Source: Epiperipatus broadwayi (lineage: Eukaryota > Onychophora > Udeonychophora > Euonychophora > Peripatidae). From it: a stretch of 64,000 nucleotides of DNA. The position numbers and the translations under genes are program-made. The DNA is taken from contig JAQFVV010012477.1 of the NCBI GenBank assembly GCA_028023455.1, forward strand, positions 5,326,751 through 5,390,750, in the 5' to 3' direction. Below the pieces are notes generated by a model that made no database searches, had not been told where the DNA came from, and saw only the letters and a list, made by a program, of their open reading frames with translations. Of the stretch, positions 23,386-33,778 are shown piece after piece. Numbering within the stretch: position 1 is the first letter of the stretch; each line of letters begins with the position of its first letter.

Positions 23386-24500
23386 ATACCTGGGTCTTGT
23401 TTTACGCGATAGATAGGTTCCTCAGAAAACACGCGCAAACTAAATCATGCAAAAATAGACTTAATTTACCTTGAAAAAGGGAGGATATGGACTGTGATTT
23501 TTTAAAAGTCATGTAAAAGCAAAGCACCAACATAAAATTACTTTAAAATTCGTGCAAAAAAAAAAAAAAATAAGAAAATAAAATATGACTAATAAAAAAT
23601 TCCAAATTTGAAAAAAATTGATACAAGACAAACTTTTTTTAACTATAATATTTAATTTTATTCAAAATAATATATTTTTATGCATAATTTACAGTACAGT
23701 AATTTACATTTTTTTATACATGTTTTAATTATTATCACTATTTGCCAATAAACAGGTTCGTTTGCAAACTGGTAAAAAATCAGATTCTACACAAGAGGAA
23801 ATACAACTAGCGCCAACTTCACACTCATGTTGTGTTAATGGTTTTCTGGTGGCAACATAATTAGTGATTAATCTTTGAGACTATGATTTTATTAATTGTT
23901 TATGAAACAACTAAAAATTAAATTCTTATTTTTGTCTTTAATTTTTTAATTTTCAATTCCGTTTAAAAATCAAATTATGTTTCACATCACATTAATTTCA
24001 AGTCGCCATAAGTATTTTTTAAATTGTTAATTACAATTAAAAATCAGATTTTAATTGTCAAATTTAAGTGTGCCCACTGCTATTACTCACCTTTTAAAAA
24101 TAAACTTGCGGACACTAAATGATTAATAATTGATTACATTCTTTTTTAAAAACAAAAACAGAATGTGATTTAAATGCAAAATTAACACACACAATGTTTG
24201 AACAAATTTACATTATAATCTTGTAAAATTTAATGTGTGTATACATAAAATGTGGAAATCATGATTTTAATTTCATTATTGCATACAATCTTACTATTAT
24301 AAAGCACTGAAAATATTGAAATTACTAAGATGAAAGTTGAATTCCAATAATGTGCTATTACTTTCAATATAGCATAAGTGCATGAAATTTATTATTTAAA
24401 GTAATAGCACATTATCAGAGTTCGACTTCCAAAGAAACATGAATCGTGTAACTTCAAAATTGTGTTAAATAAGTCCACATAAAAAGAGACCCAGGTGTAT
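23386..24500. mobile_element. Non-autonomous TIR DNA transposon, family A (copy 2)
   Basis: Shares both ends and many internal blocks with 15744-16726: TATACCTGGGTCTTG at the left, AGAGACCCAGGTGTATA at the right, GATAGATAGGTTCCTCAGAA, and AACTAGCGCCA. It lacks the nested LINE fragment of copy 1 but has its own nested hairpin at 24331-24432. No transposase is seen. A TA target is possible. Confidence 0.82.
24331..24432. mobile_element. Small hairpin MITE nested in TIR copy 2
   Basis: Arms of about 30 bp: AATAATGTGCTATTACTTT on the left and its complement AAAGTAATAGCACATTAT on the right, with GTTGAATTCC and GAGTTCGACTTC outside. The spacer is about 35 bp. It is absent from the corresponding place in the family copy at 15.7-16.7 kb, so it is a later insertion or a copy-specific change. 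Confidence 0.7.
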
Positions 24501-25589
24501 ATTTAATTATAAGTAGGACATAATGTTGTTTGTTCATTAATAATAAGCTACAAAAATATATTAATTTTTAACAAAAAAAAGTATAATTGCTCTGTCTGTA
24601 AATTCAATGTGTTCTTATCAGTATTTTCCATCTTTACCATTTTTATCCACTGTGGCATGATGATCTTTTCTTTAATTCCTCATTTTTGATATTGATTTAT
24701 GCAGGTTCCAATTAAAAATCCAATAGGCATAGATTTTTTTGGCAATTGACATTGACTTTTGGAACCTTTTTTTTTTAGGTTCATTTATTATGGGCTGTTT
24801 TCAAAGTGACATAATTTAATACGTAAAGAAAAGTTTTTTCAAAAATTTTTTAGTTCATTAATTAATATGATAAACTTTAATCAAATTATTCTCCTTTTTG
24901 TATACAATTTCTGTTTATCTCTAAACTTTTTACATATACCCACTTTATAATTTATTAAATAAAAGTATAAATACCTTTTTTAATTAGTTTTTGTATAACT
25001 TTGATGTAAACATTGATTTTGATTTTAAATCATTTTCAAGCATTAAATTATTTTTTTAAAAAATTTAACTTAGAAATTCTGTTTATTTGTTCAAATCAAA
25101 TCTTGCAACTGAATTTTTAAATATACTTTTAATGAATAGATTTTCTTCAAATTTTATAACACATGTTAACAACTGTGTAATGTAGCAATGAAATATTTTA
25201 TGATTATCCAACCAGTTGTCCAGCTTAACAGTATTGGCAGGCTGAATTTCTAATCACAATATCACTTTTAATCAGTTTTCAATGATGCACACTAGATGGC
25301 ATTATATATATTTTAAAAAATAAGCTTTCATTGAATTTATAATTAATTCATTAAAAAGCATTTTCAGTTAATTGAAATGAAAAGACAAAGAAATGAAGAA
25401 TAAAATCTTAATTTTTCATGATTGTTTTTTTTAAATGACTGTCTTCATAAACAAACAATTTCATTTCAAATGCTACTGTTTACATTCTCAGTTTTAAAAT
25501 TTGAATATAAATACTTACAAAAAGTTTGTTACAAAATATTTGAAGATTAAAAAATAATACATATATAAAATACTTTTATTTAATTTGAT
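24501..25589. other. AT-rich non-coding stretch
   Basis: No gene or clear repeat seen. Confidence 0.5.
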
Positions 25590-25715
25590 ATGTAACTTGA
25601 AATAAAAGCACAGAACATCCATAAGTTAATTAATTCAGTCATTTCTTAAAACCAGTGGTTGAATTAATTAATTTATAGATGCTTCAAGCTTTTATACTAA
25701 GTTATATATAACAAA
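25590..25715. mobile_element. Hairpin MITE, family G (copy 1)
   Basis: Imperfect palindrome. The left arm AACTTGAAATAAAAGC...TTAATTAATTCA matches the complement of the right arm AACTTAGTATAAAAGC...TTAATTAATTCA. It shares sequence with the hairpin at 39748-39950, including the outer CAAAATTGTGGTT on the right. Confidence 0.75.
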
Positions 25716-26086
25716 CAAAATTGTGGTTAAAGAAAAAAAATTTTTTTTGTTATTTAGTGCATTACTGATCAAATTAAAAAAAAAAAGCATTTTTTATAAA
25801 ATACTTATTACTACCATATAATATAAGTCACACTTTTTTTCCAAATTTTGAACTCCTAAAAGATGGGTACAGCTTAAATTCAAGATGAAAATTTTTAACA
25901 TCTTATTTCAGTGGATCTTTGCTTTACACTGTACATGCACATAGTATTACAATTGTTTCTCATGGAGAATAGAATATAAAATCTTTTTTAGTCAATATTT
26001 TTTGGATTAACTTTGCTAATGGGTTTAACTCTCTCTCAAACTAGTACTTTTAACATTATTTTACTGATTTTACTATTTTATTGGGA

Positions 26087-26520
26087 AAATGTTACTGAAT
26101 AACTTTTAGAATAGTTTTATAATTAAAAAATCAGTATAACAATGAAGTAAAAGTTTGTCTTCCAAGACTCTGATTGGTTGATTGTTGTTCTCTACACAAG
26201 GAAGTGAGAGATTTGATAGCTTCCTTTTGATTTTTTAAGTGAACACCAATGTTTTAGAATCTTTTAACATTATGTTGCCAATTTTATCATTATTTTAACA
26301 AGAAAACTTTATTGAATAACTTTTAGAATAGTTTTCCACCTAACAAATCAATATAACAATGAGGTAAGAGCCTCCCTTCCAAAGCACTGATTGGTTGATT
26401 GTTTTTTACACAAGGGAATGCCTGTCAAAATTTTGACAATTTCGATAGTTTTTTTTTTGATTTTTAAAGTTAAAACAAATGCTTTAGAATCTTTAGCATT
26501 ATTTTGCCCAATATTGACAA
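26087..26520. repeat. ~217-bp tandem duplication
   Basis: Two diverged units in tandem. GAATAACTTTTAGAATAG recurs at 26097 and 26314, TCTGATTGGTTGATTGTT-like at about 26170 and 26387, and ACACAAGG further on. It is non-coding. Each unit carries an inverted CCAAT motif (CTGATTGGTTG), possibly by chance. Confidence 0.8.
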
Positions 26521-26639
26521 TTTCAACTTTGTCTTGAATTTTCAAGTGAAAAGAATATTTTAGTTTTAAAAGAATTTTATTTAGGGAGAATATTGGTTTT
26601 TTTAATACATTAACTATTTACAGTACATTGACTAAACAA

Positions 26640-27890
26640 GAATCTATAATGTCACTACTGGGTTGATAGTGGATGATTTATGGAGATATTAATCCAGGGT
26701 ATGGAATAAATCCTGTGGTTTATAGATTGTTGTCATCAGCTATCTGGAAATGTATTGGGCTTTGTAATTTGGAATAGATTCCAGGTTTCTTCAAATAGAA
26801 ATTTGGAGGAAAGGGTCACATCTTTATGCTTGATTTTGTTTAAAAGAGAAATGAATAGACTGTCTGGGTCTGGTGGAGGAGTTGTGAATACTAATTTGCA
26901 TCTCACATTTCAGATAGAGTGGGTGAGAAATACTGACATTCTTATAATTGGAAACTGTTTACTTTGTAGAGATACTTTTAGCGAGAGGATTCTGTAAATA
27001 TCAATTTTACTGTTTTGGAAAATTAAAAGTTTGATACTACCAAGTCCAGTACATGAGCAAATTATGTGGTCAAATGTATCATGATGCCTCTTGCAGATTG
27101 AGCAGGTAGGGTCAATGTTGTTAAGAAACCTCTTGTGGTTGAAGAACCATTTGGTATGCATGGCTCCCAGATTTACTTTTTCTAGGTAGTTTAAAAATTT
27201 AGGCTCTAAAGCTAATAACTTGAATATTGAAGTAATTCTATGATTAGTGATGCCAAGCATTGGCAAAATTGAGTTGATTTCAGGCTTTATTTTACAGTGG
27301 GCTTCCCAGATGGTGATTTTTGTATTATATGGATTTTGTAAAGTAGATGTAAAATGATTGAGAAGCTGGATAACCTGGTCTAGCCAGCATTTTTGAGGAG
27401 GAGGTCTGTCCGTTGGTTGAATGGCCTCTGATATATTAAAGGAATAGTATTTTTGTAAGAGGTTATGAATCAATATGTGAGATTTTTGAAAGATAATTGA
27501 GGGGATGGAGTGAAAGGACATCCCGTTAGATTTGCGATGGTATTGCATCCTTGTCATGCTTATAGATGTTGTACTGTTTTTCCAAAAGAGTTTAGCACAT
27601 AAACTATTGATTTTTTTGGTAAAGGCTTTTATTGCTGTCATGATGGGGAGGTGGTATGCAATCTTGGACATGACTTTCATGTTCAGTAGCGCTACTTTTC
27701 CCTGTATGGAGAGATACATCCTGGAAAGGGACTGTATAATCTGAGATGTGGAATTGATTAAGGAGTTCTGTAGTTTTTTTGACTAGGCTGTTTGAGACAT
27801 GGAGATAGGGAAGTCTCTAGATGAGACTTTCTTTCCTGATAGAATTTTCCAAGATGAAGATTTGTTGGAGTTAAATTTGAGTTTTAGAAT
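26640..27890 (-). pseudogene. LINE family B C-terminal region (L1/Tx1-like)
   Basis: A minus-strand open frame of 269 codons (27719 to 26910) contains LSIQGKVALLNMKVMSKIAY, the typical start of the post-RT region of L1/Tx1-type polyproteins (WKN-LSL-GKV-VLNxxVLxK). An AKLFWKN motif follows, then a CSICKRHHDTFDHIICSC stretch, a CX2C-X7-HX4C-like knuckle. Downstream of a stop at 26910 the frame continues weakly to an ETWNLF motif near 26790. Upstream, to about 27890, it continues as broken frame. The RT catalytic core and everything 5' are missing, so this is a 5'-truncated dead copy. The clade assignment is inference. Confidence 0.75.
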
Positions 27891-28495
27891 CTTTTTTTTT
27901 TTACACATTTTACATTTTTTCCAGAAATATTTCTAAAAATATAAATTATTTTAGAAAAATGATTCAGATTTTAATAGAAAAATGCAGTTTTACACGAAAG
28001 CAAATTGCCAAAGAAATTATAACATTCTGTGATAATTTAGATGGTCTGAAGATGATGTACCTTATGGAATAGTGAAGATTAGAATTCATGTTTTGAAAGT
28101 AAACATGTAGAAAATGGAAGTACAATATATCTGAAGAAGATTCACAATAAATTAGGTGAGTTTATTGCATTTATAATAGTTTCCTATTTAAGTAAATATA
28201 TGTGGTTTAAATTTGGGAGTTAATTATTTTTTCAATTTTTTGGTCTTAAAATCATACTGTGGCTTAAATTCAGGGGTGGATTATATTCAAAGTAATATGG
28301 TAATAAAATTATATTTTATCATTTTCTTATTAATGTTGCAATGTATGCTGTTCATCTAATATTGTGGAGTATTTCTTTCTTATTTGAACTTTTTTCTTTT
28401 TACATAGATATTAACAGAAAATTATTACCGAACTAACAATATTTTAATAATCATATCATAATTAGTTTGAATACAGTAACAATTGTATCCAGTAC
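27891..28495. other. AT-rich non-coding stretch between LINE remnants
   Basis: Begins with a T run at about 27891-27901. No gene or repeat recognised. Confidence 0.45.
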
Positions 28496-29118
28496 ATGCA
28501 AAACAAGGATGCTACAATGAGGGGTGTTTTTGCTGAGATTAGAATGGGACTGTTCCTGCTTTATGCCATGTGGTTAATTAGAAATTATTTTGTTTTTAAG
28601 CAAGAAAGTAAAGAACCATGGGAGATATGTAAAAAATTTATTCAAAGGACCATGTTCAGGGATCGCTTGTTAATGCCAGAAAAGCTCTTCAGGGACACTT
28701 GGGAGCAATTTAGGCCACTGCATGAAGAGCCTATCCTCAAGCATGCTAATTAAATATGAATTCAAGGTTAAAAAAATAAATAGTCCAGTTAGATGGAGAA
28801 TAACAAAGGATTGCTGCCAATCAAAATACAGACTGCATAATGATCACTGGCTAAGTCACTAAATGAAGAGCCAGTTGTTCTGATATAAAACTAGTTACAT
28901 AATAATTACAGACTAAGTTTGAACAATGAGCTTCTCGCTCTAATCATAAAATTAATTTGTCATAATAATTGTAACTAATGTATCAAACGGGTATATTTTC
29001 TAATTTGAAAAATTATTTACTGATGATTGTTGTAATAAGTGTAACAAATCTAAACAAATGTATACCAAAAAGATTTATACTGTAATTGTATGTGTATTTT
29101 CCTTAATAAAAAAAAACA
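28496..29118 (+). pseudogene. LINE C-terminal end plus 3' UTR (family B-like)
   Basis: An 85-codon frame ends a LINE polyprotein: WLIRNYFVFKQESKEPWE, then FRDRLLMPEKLFRDTWEQF. The WxxRNxxVF motif followed by a DRL-L-FxxxW motif is the usual extreme C-terminus of L1/Tx1 and related polyproteins. About 350 bp of non-coding sequence follows, ending in an A run near 29107-29118 that may be the poly-A tail. It lies in opposite orientation to the 26.6-27.9 kb remnant and has a comparable end motif (FLFEETWNLF there), so the two are probably related but not the same insertion. Confidence 0.65.
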
Positions 29119-29584
29119 AACCCTTTTTTATTCTCATCCCTCAGTCTCTCTTTATTTAACAAAAATGCTGCAGGATATAGTGAACACTCTTTTCCTGATG
29201 AAAATAATTTAATTAATCTTCTTATTCACACACATACTGTCTTATATATAACACTTCTTTAAAATTTAAAATATAATGCTTATTTGATTTATTTAATTTA
29301 TATATTACATAGAACATAAGACTACCTGTAAAAGAACAATTCTCATGGATAAAATATATAAGCTTATATCTCAGACTTGCCCTTTGTGTGAATATTATCA
29401 TTGTGTTTTGTGAGTAGCTAAAACAGCCTTTCAACAGATCATTGTAAGACTAACTTTTTCACAACCCTCTAAAGAAGCACACCGATTGCTGTTAAATAGC
29501 AATACACATTTTAAAAAATTTAATACTATATTTAATGTTTCTCTGAAAAGTATTGGAAGTTTAGTTAATCTATTTAAAGAAAAT
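29119..29584. other. AT-rich non-coding stretch
   Basis: No gene recognised. The minus-strand open frames here lack motifs. Confidence 0.45.
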
Positions 29585-29635
29585 CTGACAACAGAGGGCA
29601 GTGTGGCACTTTGAAAGTTTATGTCATCAGAGAGA

Positions 29636-29947
29636 GTAATGGGTGAGTACACGGAACTGATTAGGAATTTGAGAATGGTTAAAGGAAGAGTAGGAATAGT
29701 TGGATTATTACCAAGATTTGATAAAAGGTATATGTTAGATAGGGCGTGATCTATAAATGAGAAATTGAAAGAATTGTGTGAGAGAAATGATGTTACGTTT
29801 GTGGATGTGTGGGATTTTTTTATTGTGAAGAGCGAGTTATTTGGTAAAGATGGGTTGCATTTAGGGAAACAAGGAAGTGAAGTTTTAGGGAGTCTGATTT
29901 ATAAAGAATATAGTTCGAGAAACTTGGAAAGGGGTGTGGGATTTTAA
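29636..29947 (+). pseudogene. LINE family A ORF1 remnant, SGNH esterase-like
   Basis: The translated frame shows VGLLPRFDKRYMLD, then FVDVWDFF and KDGLHLGKQGSEVLGSLI. The DGLHL segment corresponds to the last block (DxxH, catalytic Asp and His) of SGNH/GDSL hydrolases. Such domains are known in the first ORF of CR1- and L2-type LINEs, where they may aid membrane or RNP interaction. An in-frame TGA near 29743 interrupts it, and the amino-terminal block with the catalytic serine is not visible. The stop at about 29945 is followed by about 190 bp before the endonuclease. The match is by motif only. Confidence 0.65.
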
Positions 29948-30130
29948 ATTGTAGTGTTATTAAAAAGAAGAAAAATGGATGAGATATAAGGATTAAACAA
30001 AGGGCAGTTGATTTAGATATAAATGTAGATGTGGAGAGGGAATGGGTCTGTAAAATAAATGGTAAACAAGTTATTTATAAGCATAATAAAGAAGAAAGAA
30101 TAAAAAAATTATAAAAGAGTAGTTAGGAAA

Positions 30131-31163
30131 GAAAAAAATGTTAAAATTGGGTATTTGAATATGCAAGGTGGTAGGAGACCAGAAAAGTGGCAAGAATTAA
30201 ACAAAGCAATTGAAAATGAAGAGCTTAATGTATTAGCAGTAGTGGAAACACATCTAAGAGAAGAAGAAGAACCTGTTTTGGAAGATTTGGTATGGCAGGG
30301 TATAAATAGAAAAGAGAAAGAAAAAAGAGTGGTGGTATAGGTGTTATATCAAAAAAATATTTAAATACTGTTAAATACCAAGAACATATGTGGTTTGAAA
30401 TAGGGTTGGGAAAACAAGAATGGATGGGGGCTATAGTTTTTATATAGCTACTGGAGATAGTCAAACTATAATGGAATGAAACAATAGCATATATGAGTGC
30501 CTAGTTAAGGATATACAGAGTTTTAAAGAAAAGGGGAAGAGAATAATGGTTATAGAAGATATGAATGGGAATATTGAAGAAATTGATGATGTAGACAATA
30601 AGAATGGACAGCTTTTGAAGAAATTTTGTCAGAGAGTAAATTTGAGCATTGGAAACTTATCTAATATTTATGAGGGACAACATACATGGTCTAAGAATAA
30701 TATATCCCACACAATAGATTATATATTGGTAGAGAAAGAGGGAATGAATAAAGTACAGAAAATTAAGGTATTTGATAATGAAGAGAGAGTATGTAATAGT
30801 GATCATAATTTTGTTGTAATTAAAATGGTTAGTAATGTGATGAAAAATAGGAATAAAAGTAGAAATAATAGTGAAAGATGTGGATGGAGAGTAAATGATA
30901 AGAATAAGTTAGAAGAGTATAAAATACAAGTTGAAGAAACCATGGAAGAGTTGATTGGAAATGAGTATGAGGACTGGTGTGATGAAATAGAAAAATTTTC
31001 AAATAAGGTTTTAGGTGAGAATATTCAGAAAAATAAAAGTAATAGAAAAATGAGAGTTAGTAAAAGTGTAAAGGAGAGGAAAAAAGCATGCAGAGAATAT
31101 AAGTGTGCTATTAAGAACAAAAAAGTGAAAAAGATATTAATCCTAAATGGGAAAAGTACTTAG
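30131..31163 (+). pseudogene. LINE family A AP-endonuclease domain, frameshifted
   Basis: Starts with KIGYLNMQGG, equivalent to the LNVRGL opening of AP-type endonucleases, followed by LNVLAVVETHL (the ExxL/ETH metal-binding block). A frameshift near 30330 and a stop near 30447 separate this from MVIEDMNGN, where the GDxN catalytic block now reads EDMN. Next come HTWSKNN, TIDYILV and CNSDHNFVVIKM, which carries the SDH catalytic end. These are the expected blocks in the expected order. The linker to the reverse transcriptase (after about 30850) is lysine-rich and is frameshifted again near 31130. The domain would nick target DNA during retrotransposition, but this copy is broken. Confidence 0.85.
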
Positions 31164-31299
31164 AAAAGAAGAAGTTAGCTAAAACAGTTAATTATAGAGA
31201 GAGAATGAAACTAAATAGTAAATTATTGGATGATATTAATAAAAGTGGAAGAGATGGGAGTAAAAAAATTTGGAATTACATTAAAAGGAGAAATTAGGG

Positions 31300-33453
31300 G
31301 GGAGAGAGATAGTATTACTGGATGAGAAGGGAATAGAGTGTAGCTCTAGAGAAGAATTAGAGAGAATATTGAATAATTATGTAATGGATATAGAAAAGAT
31401 GTTAGATGTGAAGGACAGAGGAATAGAAAATATAAAAGCATATAGTAATAGGAATATTGCATTTACAGAAAATGAACTGAATGAGGCAGGGAAAAAATTG
31501 AGAATTGGTAAGGCAAGAGGATTAGATGGATGGGAAGCAGAGATGATAATGAATTTGGGGCATAGGGCAAAAGTAAAGTTACTATCATGTTTTAATAAGA
31601 TGGCACAGAAGAGAGTTTTTTCACGTAGTTGGAATAATACAAGAGTAAGATTATTATTTAAAGGAAAAGGTAAGGATCATAGAAAGTTAAATAATTATAG
31701 ACCAATAGCAGTAACATCAGTTTTATATAAAGTTTTTTCATATATGATGGCTGGAAGAGTTGCAAAATGGATGGAAGAAAATAATGTAGTGTTGGAAATG
31801 CAAGGAGGTTTTAGGTCAGATAGGCATATAGGAGATAGTTTATTTGTAGTTACACAACTTATAGATATGAGTAGAAATTCAGGTAGACAGTTATATATAA
31901 GTTTTATAGATATAGAGAAGGCATATGATAGAGTGAATAAAAATAGATTATGGATAAGTTTAGCAAATCTGGGAATGGATGAAGCTTTAGTGGGTGTTAT
32001 TAAGAAATTATATGAAAATAATTACTATACATACCAATTAGGGGATATAGAATCAGTTAAAGTTAAAAATGGGGTGGGACTGAGGCAAGGATGCCCTAAA
32101 TCTCCTATTTTGTTCGTGTTGTATTTGAGTGAAATGGAGAGAGCAATAGAAAAACTAGGAAGAGGGATAGAGATACCGTTAACAGGTGGCAAGAGAGTAT
32201 ATACTTTGTCTGGACTTTTTTTTGCGGATAATGTCTTTTTGTGTGCAGAAAAAAGAGAAGATATGGAAGTTATGCTGAGGACATGTGCAAGGGTGGGTAA
32301 AGATTTGGGGATTAAATTTAGTGAAGAAAAATCAAATATAATGATAGTGAATACTGGGGAAAGAGAAGACAAAGATTTCTTATTGGGGGATATAAAGTTA
32401 AGTGTGGTGAATAGATATAGTTATTTGGGAATCATCTTGAGTAATAAGAAAAATTGCTTGGATGAATGGGAGAAAAAATTGATAAATGAAGCAAAGAAAA
32501 GAAAGGGATTGATAAAGAAATTAACACTGTTTTCATATAATAAATATGATGTAGCTAGAATTGTATGGAAGGGGGTGGCAGTAGCAGGGTTAACATATGG
32601 CAATGATGCATTATGTGTTAGTAAAAGGGTATTAGATTTCTTAGAAAAAGTACAAAGGGAAGTAGGCAGACATGCATTAGATGCTGAGGTGTGGGCAGCA
32701 AAAGAGGCAATTCAAGGAGAAATGGGATAGTCAAGTTTTTATATGAGGGATGCAGAAAGCAAATTGAAAATGTTTGTTAGATTGCAGTTCATGGATAATA
32801 AAAGAATAGCCAAAATAGTATTTAATTGGGTTACAAGTAAAGGGCAGCCAACAAGATGGGTGAGAAAGGTAATGCGGTATGCAGAAGATTTGGATAAAGA
32901 AGTTATGTCAGTATACTTGTACAAAAGATGGGATGATTGTGTTAGGAGGATTGTTGAGTGTTATAGTGGGAAGGAGTGGGATAGAAGAATAGATGCATTA
33001 ATAAAGAATAGGGAGTTGGAGAGATGGAGAACTAGTATGGAGAGTAAAAAGAGTTTAAATATATATAAAAGTAAACGGAACATTGGTTGTGAGTTAATTT
33101 ATGATAATAGTAAGGAAAGTAGTTTATTGTTTAAGGCTCGAACAGGATCTTTAGCAACAAGGGAATATACACGTAAATGGAAAAATATGGGTGATTTAGT
33201 CTGCAAGTTGTGTAAAGAAGGCATAGAAAATATTAGGCATCTGTTACTTCAATGTAAATGTTTGGAAGCAGAAAGGGTACAAATAATGAAGTTATGGAAG
33301 GTTAAATATGAACAAAGTGATTATACAGAAAGTGAGTTATTGGTTTTTATGCTAGGTTTGGGAAAAAATAAGGGGGATTTAGATATGAAGGTCATGGAGT
33401 TGACAAAGATTATGTTGTGGAAATGGGATGGAGCAGATTATGGGAAAATTTAA
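31300..33453 (+). pseudogene. LINE family A reverse transcriptase and C-terminal motif
   Basis: One frame runs from about 31300 to 33453, broken only by a TAG at 32728-32730. RT blocks are in order: ARGLDGWEAEMI, NNYRPIAVTSVLYKVFSYMM, MQGGFRSDRH, SFIDIEKAYDRV (first catalytic Asp), GLRQGCPKSPILF, then FFADNVFLC at about 32218-32244. The canonical box is FADD; the second Asp is Asn here (codon AAT at 32230). YSYLGIILS follows. Beyond the stop, the C-terminal region has FKARTGSLATREYTRKW and then CKLCKEGIENIRHLLLQC, a CX2C-X8-H-X4-C motif common in LINE C-termini. The frame is long but the enzyme cannot be active, because of both the stop and the Asn change. Confidence 0.9.
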
Positions 33454-33574
33454 GGTGGACAATGGAAAAGGAAGGTAAAGTGGCTAACATGTTTCTCTGG
33501 GCATAGCTGCTGAGAGATTCCTGACTCCGTTTAAGGAGAAGTCACAGCACATCACATCACATCACACATCACAT

Positions 33575-33778
33575 ATGTTGGGTTTGGAAAAAGGGGGATT
33601 TAGATATAAAGGTTGTAGAGTTGACAAAGATTATGTTTTGGAAATGGGATGGAGTAGAATATGGGAAAAATTAGATTGGGGAATGTAAAATTAAGTAGCT
33701 AACAAGTTTTTCTTGGTATATTTGCTGAGAGATTCTTGACTTCGTTTAATGAATAGCTACAGTACATCACATCACATT
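33575..33778 (+). mobile_element. Second LINE family A 3' end in tandem
   Basis: Repeats, with divergence, the last ~215 bp of the preceding LINE: TTGGGTTTGG, GGGGGATTTAGATAT, GAGTTGACAAAGATTATGTT, GCTGAGAGATTC, and a terminal ACATCACATCACA. It begins immediately after the terminal ACATC repeats of the first copy. Confidence 0.88.

Larger units (their letters stand above)
29585..33574 (+). mobile_element. LINE family A, nearly complete but inactive
   Basis: A non-LTR retrotransposon of about 4 kb with, in order, an ORF1 remnant with esterase-like motif, an AP endonuclease, a reverse transcriptase and a C-terminal cysteine/histidine motif. It ends in CACATCACATCACATCACAC repeats rather than poly-A. 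Compared with the flanks it is richer in G on the plus strand. It is probably 5'-truncated, since only the last part of ORF1 is visible. Breaks are frameshifts near 30330, 31130 and 31290, stops near 29743 and 30447, a TAG at 32728, and a changed catalytic residue. Other copies of its 3' end are at 3.0-4.3 kb, 16.1 kb and 33.6 kb, so this family has been active repeatedly. The clade (CR1/L2-like or RTE-X-like) is not settled by eye. Confidence 0.88.
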
